From Clostridiaceae bacterium M8S5 (GTDB lineage: Bacteria > Bacillota > Clostridia > Tissierellales > MCWD3), in the NCBI GenBank assembly GCA_029227815.1, contig CP118523.1, positions 248,001 through 312,000 on the forward strand: a DNA stretch of 64,000 bases, given 5' to 3'. This document shows positions 36,984 through 45,619 of this stretch, piece by piece (the first letter of the stretch is position 1; each line of letters starts with the position of its first letter). The notes under the pieces are model-generated. The model saw only the letters and a program-made list of their open reading frames with translations, ran no database searches and had not been told where the DNA came from. Made by a program: the position numbers and the translations under genes.

Positions 36984-37997
36984 ATGTTTAAAGTAAAAGT
37001 GTTGAATCAAGAAGTGCTAAAAAGTATACTACAAATGCCAATGGTAATAGAGGCTGTTGAACAAGTATATACATTAAAAGCAGAAAACAAAACAACGCTA
37101 TTTCCTATGGTTTTTCATGAGTTTGAAACAGGGGTAGCAGACATGGATATTAAATCAGGTTATTTAGAGGGTGCTGATATATTTGGGCTAAAACTAGTTT
37201 CATGGTATGGAGCAAATAAAGAGAAAGGATTACCATTACTTATTGGAACTACGATGATATTTGATAGTAATACAGGAGTACCTCTTGCCATTCTCAATGC
37301 GGATCATATAACAGGTATGAGAACAGGTGCAGCAGGAGCAATAGGAGCTAAATACCTCGCTAGAAAAGATTCAAGGACATTATTGATGATTGGAACTGGA
37401 CATATTGCACAGTTTGAAATCGCAGCTTTGTTACATGTAGTAGAGTCAATAGATAGAGTTTTAATATATGATCCGATGTGTGAGCAACAAACTTTAAAGT
37501 ACACAAATACAATAAAAGATAAACTAAGAGATACTTTTAATATTACAAAAGATATTAATTACGAAGCAGTAACAGATTTAAAAGGAGCTGTTTTATCAAG
37601 TGATATTATTATTACAGCTACGCCATCTAGAGCTTCAATGATAAAAAAAGACTGGGTCAAGCCAGGTACACATATTAGCTGTATTGGAGCAGATATGCAA
37701 GGCAAACAAGAAATCGATGAGAAATTATTTAGTTCATCTATCGTTGTAGTTGATGATATTGATCAAGCTATAAATGTTGGAGAAACTCAAACAGCTTATA
37801 GAGAAGGTTTAATAACTAAAGATGGCATTTACTCAGAAATGGGAGAGATTATACTAGGAACAAAGGTCGGTAGAAAGTCAGATAAAGACATAACTATATT
37901 TGATTCAACTGGTATAGCATTGCAAGATTTAATGACATCAAAGATTGCTTTAGATATAGCAAAAGAAAGACAACTGGGAATTACAATTGATTTATAG
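36984..37997 (+). CDS. Ornithine cyclodeaminase/mu-crystallin family protein
   Basis: 337 residues. Conserved points of the family are HITGMRTGAAGAIGAKYLAR (about 104-122), the NAD-binding LMIGTGHIAQ (about 130-140), TPSRASMIKKDWVKPGTHIS and GADMQGKQEID. The family includes ornithine cyclodeaminase, ketimine reductases, alanine dehydrogenase and iminosuccinate reductase (BhcD) and EutC of ectoine use. In this operon with a serine/threonine dehydratase-like enzyme, reduction of an imino acid made by that enzyme is plausible. AAAGGAGG sets the start. The following gene begins 9 bp later. Confidence 0.87.
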   Translation: MFKVKVLNQEVLKSILQMPMVIEAVEQVYTLKAENKTTLFPMVFHEFETGVADMDIKSGYLEGADIFGLKLVSWYGANKEKGLPLLIGTTMIFDSNTGVPLAILNADHITGMRTGAAGAIGAKYLARKDSRTLLMIGTGHIAQFEIAALLHVVESIDRVLIYDPMCEQQTLKYTNTIKDKLRDTFNITKDINYEAVTDLKGAVLSSDIIITATPSRASMIKKDWVKPGTHISCIGADMQGKQEIDEKLFSSSIVVVDDIDQAINVGETQTAYREGLITKDGIYSEMGEIILGTKVGRKSDKDITIFDSTGIALQDLMTSKIALDIAKERQLGITIDL

Positions 37998-38006
37998 GAG
38001 GCAGTT

Positions 38007-39131
38007 ATGAAGATTAAAGAATTTGGTGTAGAAATATGGATGAATCTATACGAGAATAATTGCAAATACAATTTAGCAGAGACTTGTACAAAATCAATGA
38101 CTGTTAATGAATTATTAAAGATATCTCAAAACAAAGATGAAGCTATAAATGAAATCTTAAATATGCAAATGAGTTATGGGGATATAGAAGGTTCTCATAA
38201 GCTTATAAAAGGGGTTCAATCTCTTTATGATAATATAGATATAAATCAGATAACTATAACACATGGGGCTATAGGTGCAAACGCTCTAGCTATGTTTACG
38301 CTAATAGAACCAAAGGACATAGTAATATCTGTATTGCCAACTTATCAACAGCACTACTCTATTCCCAAAGCATACGGAGCGGATGTAAAAATTTTAAAAC
38401 TTAAACCAGAAAACGGATTTTTGCCTGATTTGGATGAGCTTAGAAGTTATGTTAATAAGAATACTAAGCTTATATGTATTAATAATCCAAACAACCCAAC
38501 TGGTTCACTGATGGATGAAGATTTTTTGAAAGATATTGTTAAAATTGCAAAATCAGTAGATGCATATATTCTATGTGATGAGGTGTATAGAGGACTTGAT
38601 CATGAAGGGTCAGGATTTACAACATCTATTGCAGATATCTATGATAAAGGAATTAGCGCAGGTAGTATGTCTAAAACATTTTCTTTAGCAGGTTTGAGAA
38701 TTGGGTGGTTAGTTGGACCAAAAGAATTTATAAAAGCAGTAAATAGAAGAAGAGACTATACAACTATTAGCTGTGGTAGGATAGATGACTATTTGGCTAG
38801 TATAGCACTAGAAAATGTAGATAAGATAATAGAGCGCAATCATAAGATAGTAAGAGAAAACATCAAAGTATTAGACGAATGGGTAAAAAATGAACCGTTG
38901 ATTTCTTATGTTAAGCCGAAAGCGGGAACAACTGCATTTTTGAAATATGACTTAGATATGAAGTCAGAGGAATTTTGTATTCAACTTCTAAACTCAAAAG
39001 GGGTTATGCTAGTGCCTGGCTCAGCACTGGATGTAGAAGGATATGTGAGGATAGGATACGCATTTAGCCCAGATAAACTTAAGATAGGACTTAATAAAAT
39101 ATCAGAATTTTTAAGGGAGCAAAAATGCTAA
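38007..39131 (+). CDS. PLP-dependent aminotransferase class I/II
   Basis: 374 residues. Fold-type I aminotransferase with the internal aldimine Lys at K223 in SMSKTFSLAGLRIGW, the Asp that holds pyridoxal in CDEVYRGL (about 195), INNPNNPTGSL (about 153-163) and the C-terminal Arg in YVRIGYAFSP. The N-terminus (KYNLAETCTKSM) is typical of a clostridial group whose members accompany ornithine-cyclodeaminase-like genes. AGGAGG at 37997-38002 sets the start. Its stop overlaps the start of the dehydratase by seven bases, so the products are likely made together. Confidence 0.88.
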   Translation: MKIKEFGVEIWMNLYENNCKYNLAETCTKSMTVNELLKISQNKDEAINEILNMQMSYGDIEGSHKLIKGVQSLYDNIDINQITITHGAIGANALAMFTLIEPKDIVISVLPTYQQHYSIPKAYGADVKILKLKPENGFLPDLDELRSYVNKNTKLICINNPNNPTGSLMDEDFLKDIVKIAKSVDAYILCDEVYRGLDHEGSGFTTSIADIYDKGISAGSMSKTFSLAGLRIGWLVGPKEFIKAVNRRRDYTTISCGRIDDYLASIALENVDKIIERNHKIVRENIKVLDEWVKNEPLISYVKPKAGTTAFLKYDLDMKSEEFCIQLLNSKGVMLVPGSALDVEGYVRIGYAFSPDKLKIGLNKISEFLREQKC

Positions 39132-40078
39132 ACCTTAGACTCATAATAGAGACAAAAAAACTTATTGAGCCCTATATATATGAAACTCCATTGAGTTTAT
39201 CAACAACACTAAGTAACAATAAAAGGTCGATTTACTTCAAAAATGAGGGATTACAGCCTTCTAGAAGCTTCAAAATGAGAGGTGCATTCAGCAAGCTTTT
39301 AAGATTAACAAAAGAAGAAAAAAACAGAGGAATTGTCGCTATTTCATCTGGAAATCATGGTGTTGCAGTCAGCTATGCAGCACATAAATTGGGTATAAGC
39401 AATGTATTAATATTCGTACCAGAGAATACACCATTGACAAAAAAACAAAAGATAACGTATTATGGTGCAAAACTGGTTGTCAAGGGAAAGACATATGACG
39501 AAGCCCATGATATAGGAATGAGTTATGTAAGAAAACAACAAAAAATTTATATAGATGCATATGATAAAGACTGCATAGTCTATGCAGGACAGGGAACAGC
39601 AGGATTAGAAATGATTTACCAAAATCCCAATATTGACACCATATTAGTCCCAATTGGAGGAGGCGGGTTGATTGCAGGAATAGCTACTGCTGCAAAAGGT
39701 ATTAACCCCCACGTGAGAGTAATAGGAGTTCAAACAGAAGCGTGTCCAGCTATGAAAGCTGCAATTGATGATAAAGTATTATATTCCAAATATCCATCAG
39801 AGGATTCAATATGTGAAGCTCTAATTGGAGGAATAGGAGAATTAGCCTATCGATTATCAGACAGACTTATTGATGATGTATTAGTAGTAAAAGAAAATAC
39901 TATTAAAAAAGCGATTAAACACATGGTGATAGAAGAGAAAATCATAGTCGAGGCATCAAGTTGTGTAGTAGTCGCAGCACTGTTTGATTATCCTGAGTAT
40001 GATTTTGGAAGAGAAACAGCTCTAATATTATCAGGAAATAATATAGACGTAAAATTACTGAAGGAGAGTTTGTCGTGA
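39125..40078 (+). CDS. Serine/threonine dehydratase-like PLP enzyme
   Basis: 317 residues, short version without the C-terminal ACT regulatory domain, i.e. catabolic type. Fold-type II PLP enzyme with the catalytic Lys at K50 in PSRSFKMRGAF, the substrate loop SSGNHGVAVSYA and the phosphate-binding glycine loop VPIGGGGLIAGIA. Relatives include catabolic threonine dehydratase, serine racemase and beta-hydroxyaspartate dehydratase (BhcB, EutB). Combined with the upstream imino-acid reductase-like gene a beta-hydroxyaspartate-type conversion to aspartate is possible. Overlaps the aminotransferase gene start-to-stop and the next gene by 4 bp. Confidence 0.88.
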   Translation: MLNLRLIIETKKLIEPYIYETPLSLSTTLSNNKRSIYFKNEGLQPSRSFKMRGAFSKLLRLTKEEKNRGIVAISSGNHGVAVSYAAHKLGISNVLIFVPENTPLTKKQKITYYGAKLVVKGKTYDEAHDIGMSYVRKQQKIYIDAYDKDCIVYAGQGTAGLEMIYQNPNIDTILVPIGGGGLIAGIATAAKGINPHVRVIGVQTEACPAMKAAIDDKVLYSKYPSEDSICEALIGGIGELAYRLSDRLIDDVLVVKENTIKKAIKHMVIEEKIIVEASSCVVVAALFDYPEYDFGRETALILSGNNIDVKLLKESLS

Positions 40079-40674
40079 AAATGAAAATAACTATTGTAAT
40101 AGTGGTATGCCTTTTATTAGTAACAATTGTGTTAACTAATATAGATAATCTGTATGAGGTTTATTATGATATGACCGAAGGATTAGCAGACTTCAATGTA
40201 AAAGGTGATAAGGCTATTATGAAAGGGCTTATTAGCAAGAGAACAATCAAAAGAGTAAAGGATTTGATAAAAGAACACCCAGAGGTCAAAACAATTGTGA
40301 TGGAAGATGTACCTGGATCAATAGATGATGTATCAAATTTAAAGGCCAGCAGGCTAATAAGAGGAGCAGGTCTAAATACAAAGGTGCCAGAGGGTGGATT
40401 TATAGCATCTGGTGGAGTCGATTTCTTTTGTGCTGGTGTAAAAAGAACTGCTAATGAGAACTCAGAAATTGGAGTTCATTCATGGGCGAGTGAAGAAGTA
40501 AAAAATGCAAATGAATTACCAAAAGACCATCCAGAGCATCAAAAATATTTAGATTATTATAAAGAGATGGGGATAGACAGCGATTTTTACTGGTTTACAA
40601 TCAAATCAGCCCCTGCAGATTCAATGCATAATATGACTCAAGAAGAGAGAATCAAATACGGTTTATTAAATTAA
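40075..40674 (+). CDS. Membrane-anchored ClpP-like (COG3904-type) protein
   Basis: 199 residues. One N-terminal transmembrane helix (about 4-24) precedes an extracellular domain with the run VPEGGFIASGGVDFFCAGVKR and EIGVHSW, similar to ClpP/S49-like serine-protease folds where the Ser of the SGG motif would be the nucleophile and His of GVHSW the base. DFYWFTIKSAPADSMHNMT is a further family hallmark I associate with COG3904. GTG start overlaps the preceding TGA (GTGA), with GGAGAG upstream. Why a protease-like protein belongs in an amino-acid operon is unclear. Confidence 0.6.
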   Translation: MKMKITIVIVVCLLLVTIVLTNIDNLYEVYYDMTEGLADFNVKGDKAIMKGLISKRTIKRVKDLIKEHPEVKTIVMEDVPGSIDDVSNLKASRLIRGAGLNTKVPEGGFIASGGVDFFCAGVKRTANENSEIGVHSWASEEVKNANELPKDHPEHQKYLDYYKEMGIDSDFYWFTIKSAPADSMHNMTQEERIKYGLLN

Positions 40675-40795
40675 AATAGAATAGCTTTTAAGGATATATA
40701 GGAATATGTTTTATACAAGAATGTATAATATTATTTAAATATATCCTTTTTTGCTTGATTCATTTTTTATATAATTTATAAAGACTCGAAACTAG

Positions 40796-41017
40796 AAATG
40801 TGCCACTACAAAGCTTCATTTTTCTCATAAAGATCTTGCAGAATTACTTAGAACAACTTATAGACATTTAACTATATCATTAAAAGAGCTTGAATATATA
40901 AAGTTCTATAAAAATAGAGCTTTATCAATAAATATTATAGATGAAGGAAAATATGTAGATGTAGAGTGGTTAAGAGTATGTTTGCATAAAGAAGTAGATA
41001 ATTTGGTATTATCATAA
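40796..41017 (+). pseudogene. C-terminal fragment of a Crp/Fnr-family regulator
   Basis: A frame ending in TAA 41015-41017 encodes TTKLHFSHKDLAELLRTTYR, then HLTISLKELEYIKFY, the winged helix-turn-helix end of YeiL-like Crp/Fnr regulators (SHKDLAxLLGTTYRHLxRxLKEL). The cyclic-nucleotide-like sensor domain is absent and a TAG stops the frame just upstream, so this is a relic with the DNA-binding helix well preserved. The remainder of the 40675-41234 gap holds an AT-rich tail and the hairpin at 41187. Confidence 0.62.
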
Positions 41018-41186
41018 TAGAAAATTTATGTAATGGCAGTATTCAATAATGTATTCTTAAACTTTATCATAATAAAAATATATTTAAGCAAATATAATGA
41101 TAATCTGATATATGGTGGATTAAACTTATAAATTAAGATTGTACTAAAAATAAACAAATGATAGAATAATCATATAAATATTAAGT

Positions 41187-41213
41187 ATAGAGGCTTGTTG
41201 GAGAGCCTCTATT
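41187..41213 (+). terminator. Hairpin in front of the TetR gene
   Basis: ATAGAGGCT / AGCCTCTAT (41187-41212) with an 8-nt loop and only a short T tail. It lies before the regulator's coding region and could terminate upstream transcription or act as a leader attenuator. Confidence 0.5.
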
Positions 41214-41241
41214 TATGCAAAAAGGATACTCTGAAAGAGAG

Positions 41242-41841
41242 GTGATCATCATATCAAGAAAAACAAGAGAACAACGATTACAAGAAATATGGGCAGCTGC
41301 TAAGAAAGTTTTTTTAGAAAAAGGCTATCACAAAACAACTATGGAAGATATTATCGCAGAAACTGAGCTATCTAAAGGTGGATTTTATCATTATTATAAT
41401 AATACAAAAGAAATTATTATAGATATGATGAAACAGGGGAGTTTGTCATATATAAAACATAATCCATATATGATAGAACTATCAGAATCATCAACAAAAG
41501 AGCAAAAGAAGGAAATTTTGCTTAAATCGATTCTAGACAAGGCATTGTCAATAACAGATGACAAAAGAGTATATACTATGTTTCTATATGAAATGATGAA
41601 TGATCCTCAAATTTGGGCAATATACCTAGAACTAGAAGTTCAATCTATTGAAGCACTATGTAAATTGGCTGATATAGACTATAACAAACATGTAAAGGAA
41701 ATGAATTTTATTAGTCGTTTCACAAATAGTCTACTAGTTTCTCATCACATGTTTAAAGAACCAGATGTTTTTGAAAACGAAAGATTAGCATTTAAAAAAT
41801 TTTTATCAACCTATATTGATGCAATATTCCAATTGCAATGA
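41242..41841 (+). CDS. TetR/AcrR-family regulator
   Basis: About 199 residues. TetR_N domain with RLQEIWAAAKKVFLEKGYHK and TMEDIIAETELSKGGFYHYY (about 10-55), then a variable helical domain. The start is odd: the strongest ribosome site is GAGGTGATC at 41239-41247, and the natural start by homology (SRKTREQR) would be at ATA 41251-41253, which is not a standard start; GTG 41242 lies inside the ribosome site and ATG 41215 follows the hairpin. I give GTG 41242. A methyltransferase starts 10 bp downstream in the same operon. Confidence 0.75.
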   Translation: MIIISRKTREQRLQEIWAAAKKVFLEKGYHKTTMEDIIAETELSKGGFYHYYNNTKEIIIDMMKQGSLSYIKHNPYMIELSESSTKEQKKEILLKSILDKALSITDDKRVYTMFLYEMMNDPQIWAIYLELEVQSIEALCKLADIDYNKHVKEMNFISRFTNSLLVSHHMFKEPDVFENERLAFKKFLSTYIDAIFQLQ

Positions 41842-41851
41842 GGAGGAATAA

Positions 41852-42472
41852 ATGGTACGTGATGAACAAAAAATATGGAGCAAATTTGCTAAGATTTATG
41901 ATAGATTCATGAAAAAAGATAAATTTGCTTACGAAGAGATTATAACATTGATTAAGAAAACAACAATACCCACAGATGAAATATTAGAAATTGGTACAGC
42001 AACAGGCATTATTTCTTTTGGGTTATCAAACTATGTCAATAAAATAATAGCTACTGATTTTTCGCCTAAAATGATTAGTATAGCTAAGAAAAAAGCACAT
42101 ATAAATAATATACATAATATTAATTTTGAAGTCCAAGATGTATGCAAATTAACATATGAAGATAATTCATTTGATAAGGCCATTATTGCTAATGTTTTGC
42201 ACATAATGCCAGAACCAAAGAAAGCATTAGCAGAAATAAAAAGAGTATTAAGAACTGACGGTATATTATATGCGCCTACATTTGTTCATGCAGGAGGTAA
42301 GAAGGCAGGTGTTTTTTCATTATTAGCAGGTTTAATAGGTTTCAAAGTCTATAGCAAATGGACAGAAGATAAATACCATCAGTTTATTGAGGATAATGGT
42401 TTTAAAATCATAGATAAATCAATGATAAAGGCCTCTTTTCCTATAAGTTTTGTATCGTGTAAGCATGTTTAA
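41852..42472 (+). CDS. Class I SAM-dependent methyltransferase (Methyltransf_11 type)
   Basis: 206 residues. Motif I ILEIGTATGIISFGL (about 43-57), IIATDFSPKMISIAKKK for motif II and a UbiE-like post-motif region FDKAIIANVLHIMPEPKKAL. This is a general small-molecule methyltransferase; the acceptor is not identified. AGGAGG immediately upstream sets the start. It is cotranscribed with the TetR gene and lies before the Fur-box-like promoter of the MATE gene; the pair may be a detoxification or resistance module. Confidence 0.85.
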   Translation: MVRDEQKIWSKFAKIYDRFMKKDKFAYEEIITLIKKTTIPTDEILEIGTATGIISFGLSNYVNKIIATDFSPKMISIAKKKAHINNIHNINFEVQDVCKLTYEDNSFDKAIIANVLHIMPEPKKALAEIKRVLRTDGILYAPTFVHAGGKKAGVFSLLAGLIGFKVYSKWTEDKYHQFIEDNGFKIIDKSMIKASFPISFVSCKHV

Positions 42473-42517
42473 AGGATTAAGTTTACGAAGGAGATATATT
42501 TAAGTATAAATTAAGTA

Positions 42518-42571
42518 TTGACAGATGTAAAGGACAGAAGTATAATTATATTGATAATTATTATCAATATC
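42518..42571 (+). promoter_or_regulatory. Consensus promoter with Fur-box-like operator ahead of the MATE gene
   Basis: Perfect TTGACA (42518-42523), 17-bp spacer and TATAAT (42541-42546). Directly behind, TTGATAA-TTA-TTATCAA (42551-42567) is a perfect palindrome; the 19-mer at 42553-42571 matches the Fur consensus at 16 of 19 positions. A bound Fur-like repressor here would cover the transcription start. Confidence 0.6.
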
Positions 42572-42600
42572 AATAATTAAATATTGTAGCTACTAAATCA

Positions 42601-42620
42601 AAAAAGGCGAAAGCCTTTTT
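42601..42620 (+). terminator. Terminator-like hairpin in the MATE leader
   Basis: AAAAAGGC, GAAA tetraloop, GCCTTTTT (42601-42620): a compact intrinsic-terminator structure located between the promoter and the coding region, with a second CGACG/CGTCG hairpin at 42636-42649. It could attenuate expression or end a short transcript. No known riboswitch was recognised. Confidence 0.55.
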
Positions 42621-42663
42621 ATTAAACGAGAAACCGACGATTACGTCGAGTTAGGGGGATGAA

Positions 42664-44025
42664 ATGAATAAAAATAAACAAAAAAGGATGATTCTCAATG
42701 ATAACTTATGGAAAGTTACTTTTCAATTAGCGTGGCCTGCTGTCATTGCAATGGTGCTATATGGTTTAAATACTGTCTTTGATGCATTCTTTGTAGGAAG
42801 ATATGTAGGAGAAACAGCTTTTGCGGGTGTTTCTTTAGCATATCCATTGACACAGATTGCTTTAGGATTTGGATCGCTGATAGGTGTTGGAGCAGGATCT
42901 GCACTCAGTATCGCTATTGGAAAAGGAGATAAAGAAACTCAGCGTAAATTACTTGGAAATGTAAACTATCTAAATATTGTAGTAAGTATTGGATTTATGA
43001 TTATTGGAATAATATTTGCTAAAAGCCTTGTCGGCATGATGGGGGGATCGGGAGAAGAACTTTCGTTTGGTGTTAATTACTTTAGAATAACATTGTATGG
43101 AGCCTTTTTCTGGATAGCTGGACTTGCAGGAAATATGATAGTAAGAGCTGAGGGAAAAATGAAATCTGCAGCAGTTATGATGGCAATAGGTTTACTAGTA
43201 AATATTGCTGCGAATTATATATTAATTGTAGTTTTTAACATGGGAGTCGAAGGAGCTGCCATAGGGACAAATATTGGCATGATAGTCTATACTGTAACTT
43301 CATTTGTATATTTTAGCAGAAAAAAAGCAACATTCGAGGCAAAACCTTTTACAATTAAAAGAAACAAAGATATTATAAAACAGATTATGTCTATGGGAAT
43401 GCCTTCATTGATTATGTCTGTAATGAGTTTAGTACAAGCGATTGTCGTATTAAACGCTATTTCTAAATTTGGTACAACTAGTGATATTGCTTTTTATGGT
43501 GTAGTATTTAGGATATTTACTTTTATGTTAACACCAATTTTTGGATTGATGCGTGCATTACAACCAGTTGCAGGTATAAACTATGGAGGAGAAAAGTATG
43601 ATAGAGTAATTAGGAGTTTTAAGGTATTTGCAGTAGCAGGAACAGTATTGATGTTACCGTTTTGGTTAATAATGATGGTATCTCCTAATCTAGCATTGAA
43701 CCTTATGCTTCCAGATAAAAACTTTATAGCAACAGATATAATGAATTTTAGAATTTTCATGGCATTGTTACCAGTACTTCCTGTAATATTTATGGGGATG
43801 ACATATTTTCCAGCTATCAATAAAGGAAAAGTTGCATCTATTATGGGCATAGCAAGGCAACTAGTATTTTATGTACCAGTAATGCTAATTATGCCTAGAT
43901 TTTTTGGAATGCAGTGGGTATATATCGGGGCGTTTTTAATAGATTTTATAATGGTTCTTTGGACAGTGTTTCTAGCGAAAAGGGAGTTTAATGGTTTGAG
44001 AAAAAAGAAATTACAATTAACATAA
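42664..44025 (+). CDS. MATE-family efflux transporter
   Basis: 453 residues with 12 predicted helices. N-terminal half with WKVTFQLAWPAVIAMVLYGLNTVFDAFFVGRYVG and the pseudo-repeat in the second half (IMSMGMPSLIMSVMSLVQAI, then GLMRALQPVAGINYGGEKYD) is the DinF/NorM-like MATE layout. It exports a cationic drug or metabolite in exchange for Na+ or H+. AGGGGG precedes ATG 42664. The Fur-like operator suggests an iron-responsive role, for example export of a siderophore or chelator, though this is inference from the regulatory site only. Confidence 0.88.
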   Translation: MNKNKQKRMILNDNLWKVTFQLAWPAVIAMVLYGLNTVFDAFFVGRYVGETAFAGVSLAYPLTQIALGFGSLIGVGAGSALSIAIGKGDKETQRKLLGNVNYLNIVVSIGFMIIGIIFAKSLVGMMGGSGEELSFGVNYFRITLYGAFFWIAGLAGNMIVRAEGKMKSAAVMMAIGLLVNIAANYILIVVFNMGVEGAAIGTNIGMIVYTVTSFVYFSRKKATFEAKPFTIKRNKDIIKQIMSMGMPSLIMSVMSLVQAIVVLNAISKFGTTSDIAFYGVVFRIFTFMLTPIFGLMRALQPVAGINYGGEKYDRVIRSFKVFAVAGTVLMLPFWLIMMVSPNLALNLMLPDKNFIATDIMNFRIFMALLPVLPVIFMGMTYFPAINKGKVASIMGIARQLVFYVPVMLIMPRFFGMQWVYIGAFLIDFIMVLWTVFLAKREFNGLRKKKLQLT

Positions 44026-44040
44026 AAAAATCATTAATAA

Positions 44041-44078
44041 AACTGCCATAGGTTAGAATAAACCTTATGGCAGTTTTT
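44041..44078. terminator. Bidirectional terminator between MATE and NADH oxidase genes
   Basis: AACTGCCATAAGGTT-type arms (44041-44054 / 44061-44074, one bulge) with T run. Confidence 0.8.
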
Positions 44079-44082
44079 AAAA

Positions 44083-45414
44083 TTATATATCAAGAGCACT
44101 TAGAGCAGCAGTATTTAGTAAGTTCCAAGGTTTGTTAAAGTGTGGTTGGAAGAAGAAATCAACAAATGCTAATTCTTCGATAGTCATATTATTTTGAATG
44201 ACAACAGACATAGTATTCATATACTGGGTGAGATCAATATTAGAAATAATCTGAGCCCCTAATATTTTTTTACTATTTGCCTCAAATACTAGTTTAATAG
44301 TAGCCTGTTCATACATAGGCATAAACTCAGGTCTGTTGTTGTCTTTGATTGTGACAGTTTTCACATCTAAATCTGCTATCTTAGCTGAATGTTCAGTAAG
44401 TCCTGTTGAAGCAATATTATGTTCATATATTTTGATTCCAGATGTTCCTTGAGTTCCGATGTATTTAGTAGTTGGTTTTACTAGATTTCTAGCAATCAAT
44501 GTTCCCATTCGAACAGCATTAGTAGCCAAAGGAATATATCTATGTTCGTTAGTTGGATTATATATAATAGCTGTACTATCTCCACCAGCAAATACATCTT
44601 CTCTGCTAGTTCTCATATATTCATCTACCTTTATAGCTCCGTTACCAAGCATTTCAACTTGATCCTTGACTAAATCTGTATTTGGTCTAAAACCAATGCA
44701 AAGTATAGCTAAATCAGTTTCGTATTCATTCTTATCTGTTACCACCTTACTTACACTACCTTCACCCTCAAATGCAACAACTTTCTCACCAAGAGCAAGC
44801 TTGATTCCTTTATTCTTCATAGTATGTTCTGCAATATCAGTGAATTCTTTATCGAGATACTTGCTCAATATTCTATCTTCAGCATCTATTAGAGTTACAT
44901 TTTTGCCCTGAGATTCAAATGCTTCTACTAACTCTACTCCAATATATCCAGCACCTACAACAGTGATATTTTTAGCATTTTTTGCTTTCTCAATTATAGC
45001 ATTAGAGTGAACATAATTTTTACATAGCAATACATTTTCTAGGTTGATACCTTCAATATTTGGTTTTATAGGCCATGAACCAACTGTCAAAACTAATTTG
45101 TCAAACGTATCTTCAAATACTGCATTATTACTTAAATCTCTGACTTTAAGTTTTTTATTGTCTATATCAATGCTCTGGACATCATGGAGCATTTTAGTTT
45201 TTACTCCTAGTTTTGATAATTCCTGTGGAGATGAATAAAAAAGCCCCTCAGGGTCTTTAACAACACCTCCAACATAAAGTGCTATTCCACACGACAAAAA
45301 TGATATATTGTCGTTTCTTTCGTAAACAGTTATTTCAGCTTGTGGATAAAGTTTAGCTATATTTACAATAGCTGCAGTACCTGCATGTGTACAACCAATA
45401 ATAGCGATTTTCAT
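44083..45414 (-). CDS. FAD-dependent NADH oxidase / CoA-disulfide-reductase-like
   Basis: 443 residues. FAD motif MKIAIIGCTHAGTAA at the N-terminus, redox Cys C42 in SFLSCGIALYVGG (single-Cys class), NAD motif VVGAGYIGVELVEAFESQG (about 154-172) and the FAD-binding VFAGGDSTAI (about 275). Homologues are water-forming NADH oxidases (Nox) and CoA-disulfide reductases, which protect anaerobes from oxygen by four-electron reduction of O2. GGGAGGTC precedes ATG 45414. Monocistronic, convergent with the MATE gene. Confidence 0.9.
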   Translation of the reverse strand: MKIAIIGCTHAGTAAIVNIAKLYPQAEITVYERNDNISFLSCGIALYVGGVVKDPEGLFYSSPQELSKLGVKTKMLHDVQSIDIDNKKLKVRDLSNNAVFEDTFDKLVLTVGSWPIKPNIEGINLENVLLCKNYVHSNAIIEKAKNAKNITVVGAGYIGVELVEAFESQGKNVTLIDAEDRILSKYLDKEFTDIAEHTMKNKGIKLALGEKVVAFEGEGSVSKVVTDKNEYETDLAILCIGFRPNTDLVKDQVEMLGNGAIKVDEYMRTSREDVFAGGDSTAIIYNPTNEHRYIPLATNAVRMGTLIARNLVKPTTKYIGTQGTSGIKIYEHNIASTGLTEHSAKIADLDVKTVTIKDNNRPEFMPMYEQATIKLVFEANSKKILGAQIISNIDLTQYMNTMSVVIQNNMTIEELAFVDFFFQPHFNKPWNLLNTAALSALDI

Positions 45415-45619
45415 TTAATGACCTCCCTTTAACATAAAATAATTAACTTATAAAGTATATACCCATCAAAATTAGTTTCAAACAAATGAAGGAGAACTGC
45501 TAACTACATCCTTTGATATAAGAATAAATAACATAATAAATTAAAGGGAATTGGGATTAAATGTATAAAATCAAATATTAATAGATATTAACAAAACTAA
45601 TTATTTTGGAGGAATTAAT

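Noticed and set aside
42601..42650. Guanidine or other riboswitch before the MATE gene
   Set aside because: Compared by eye with ykkC-type and similar motifs; conserved blocks were not found. Only simple hairpins are seen.
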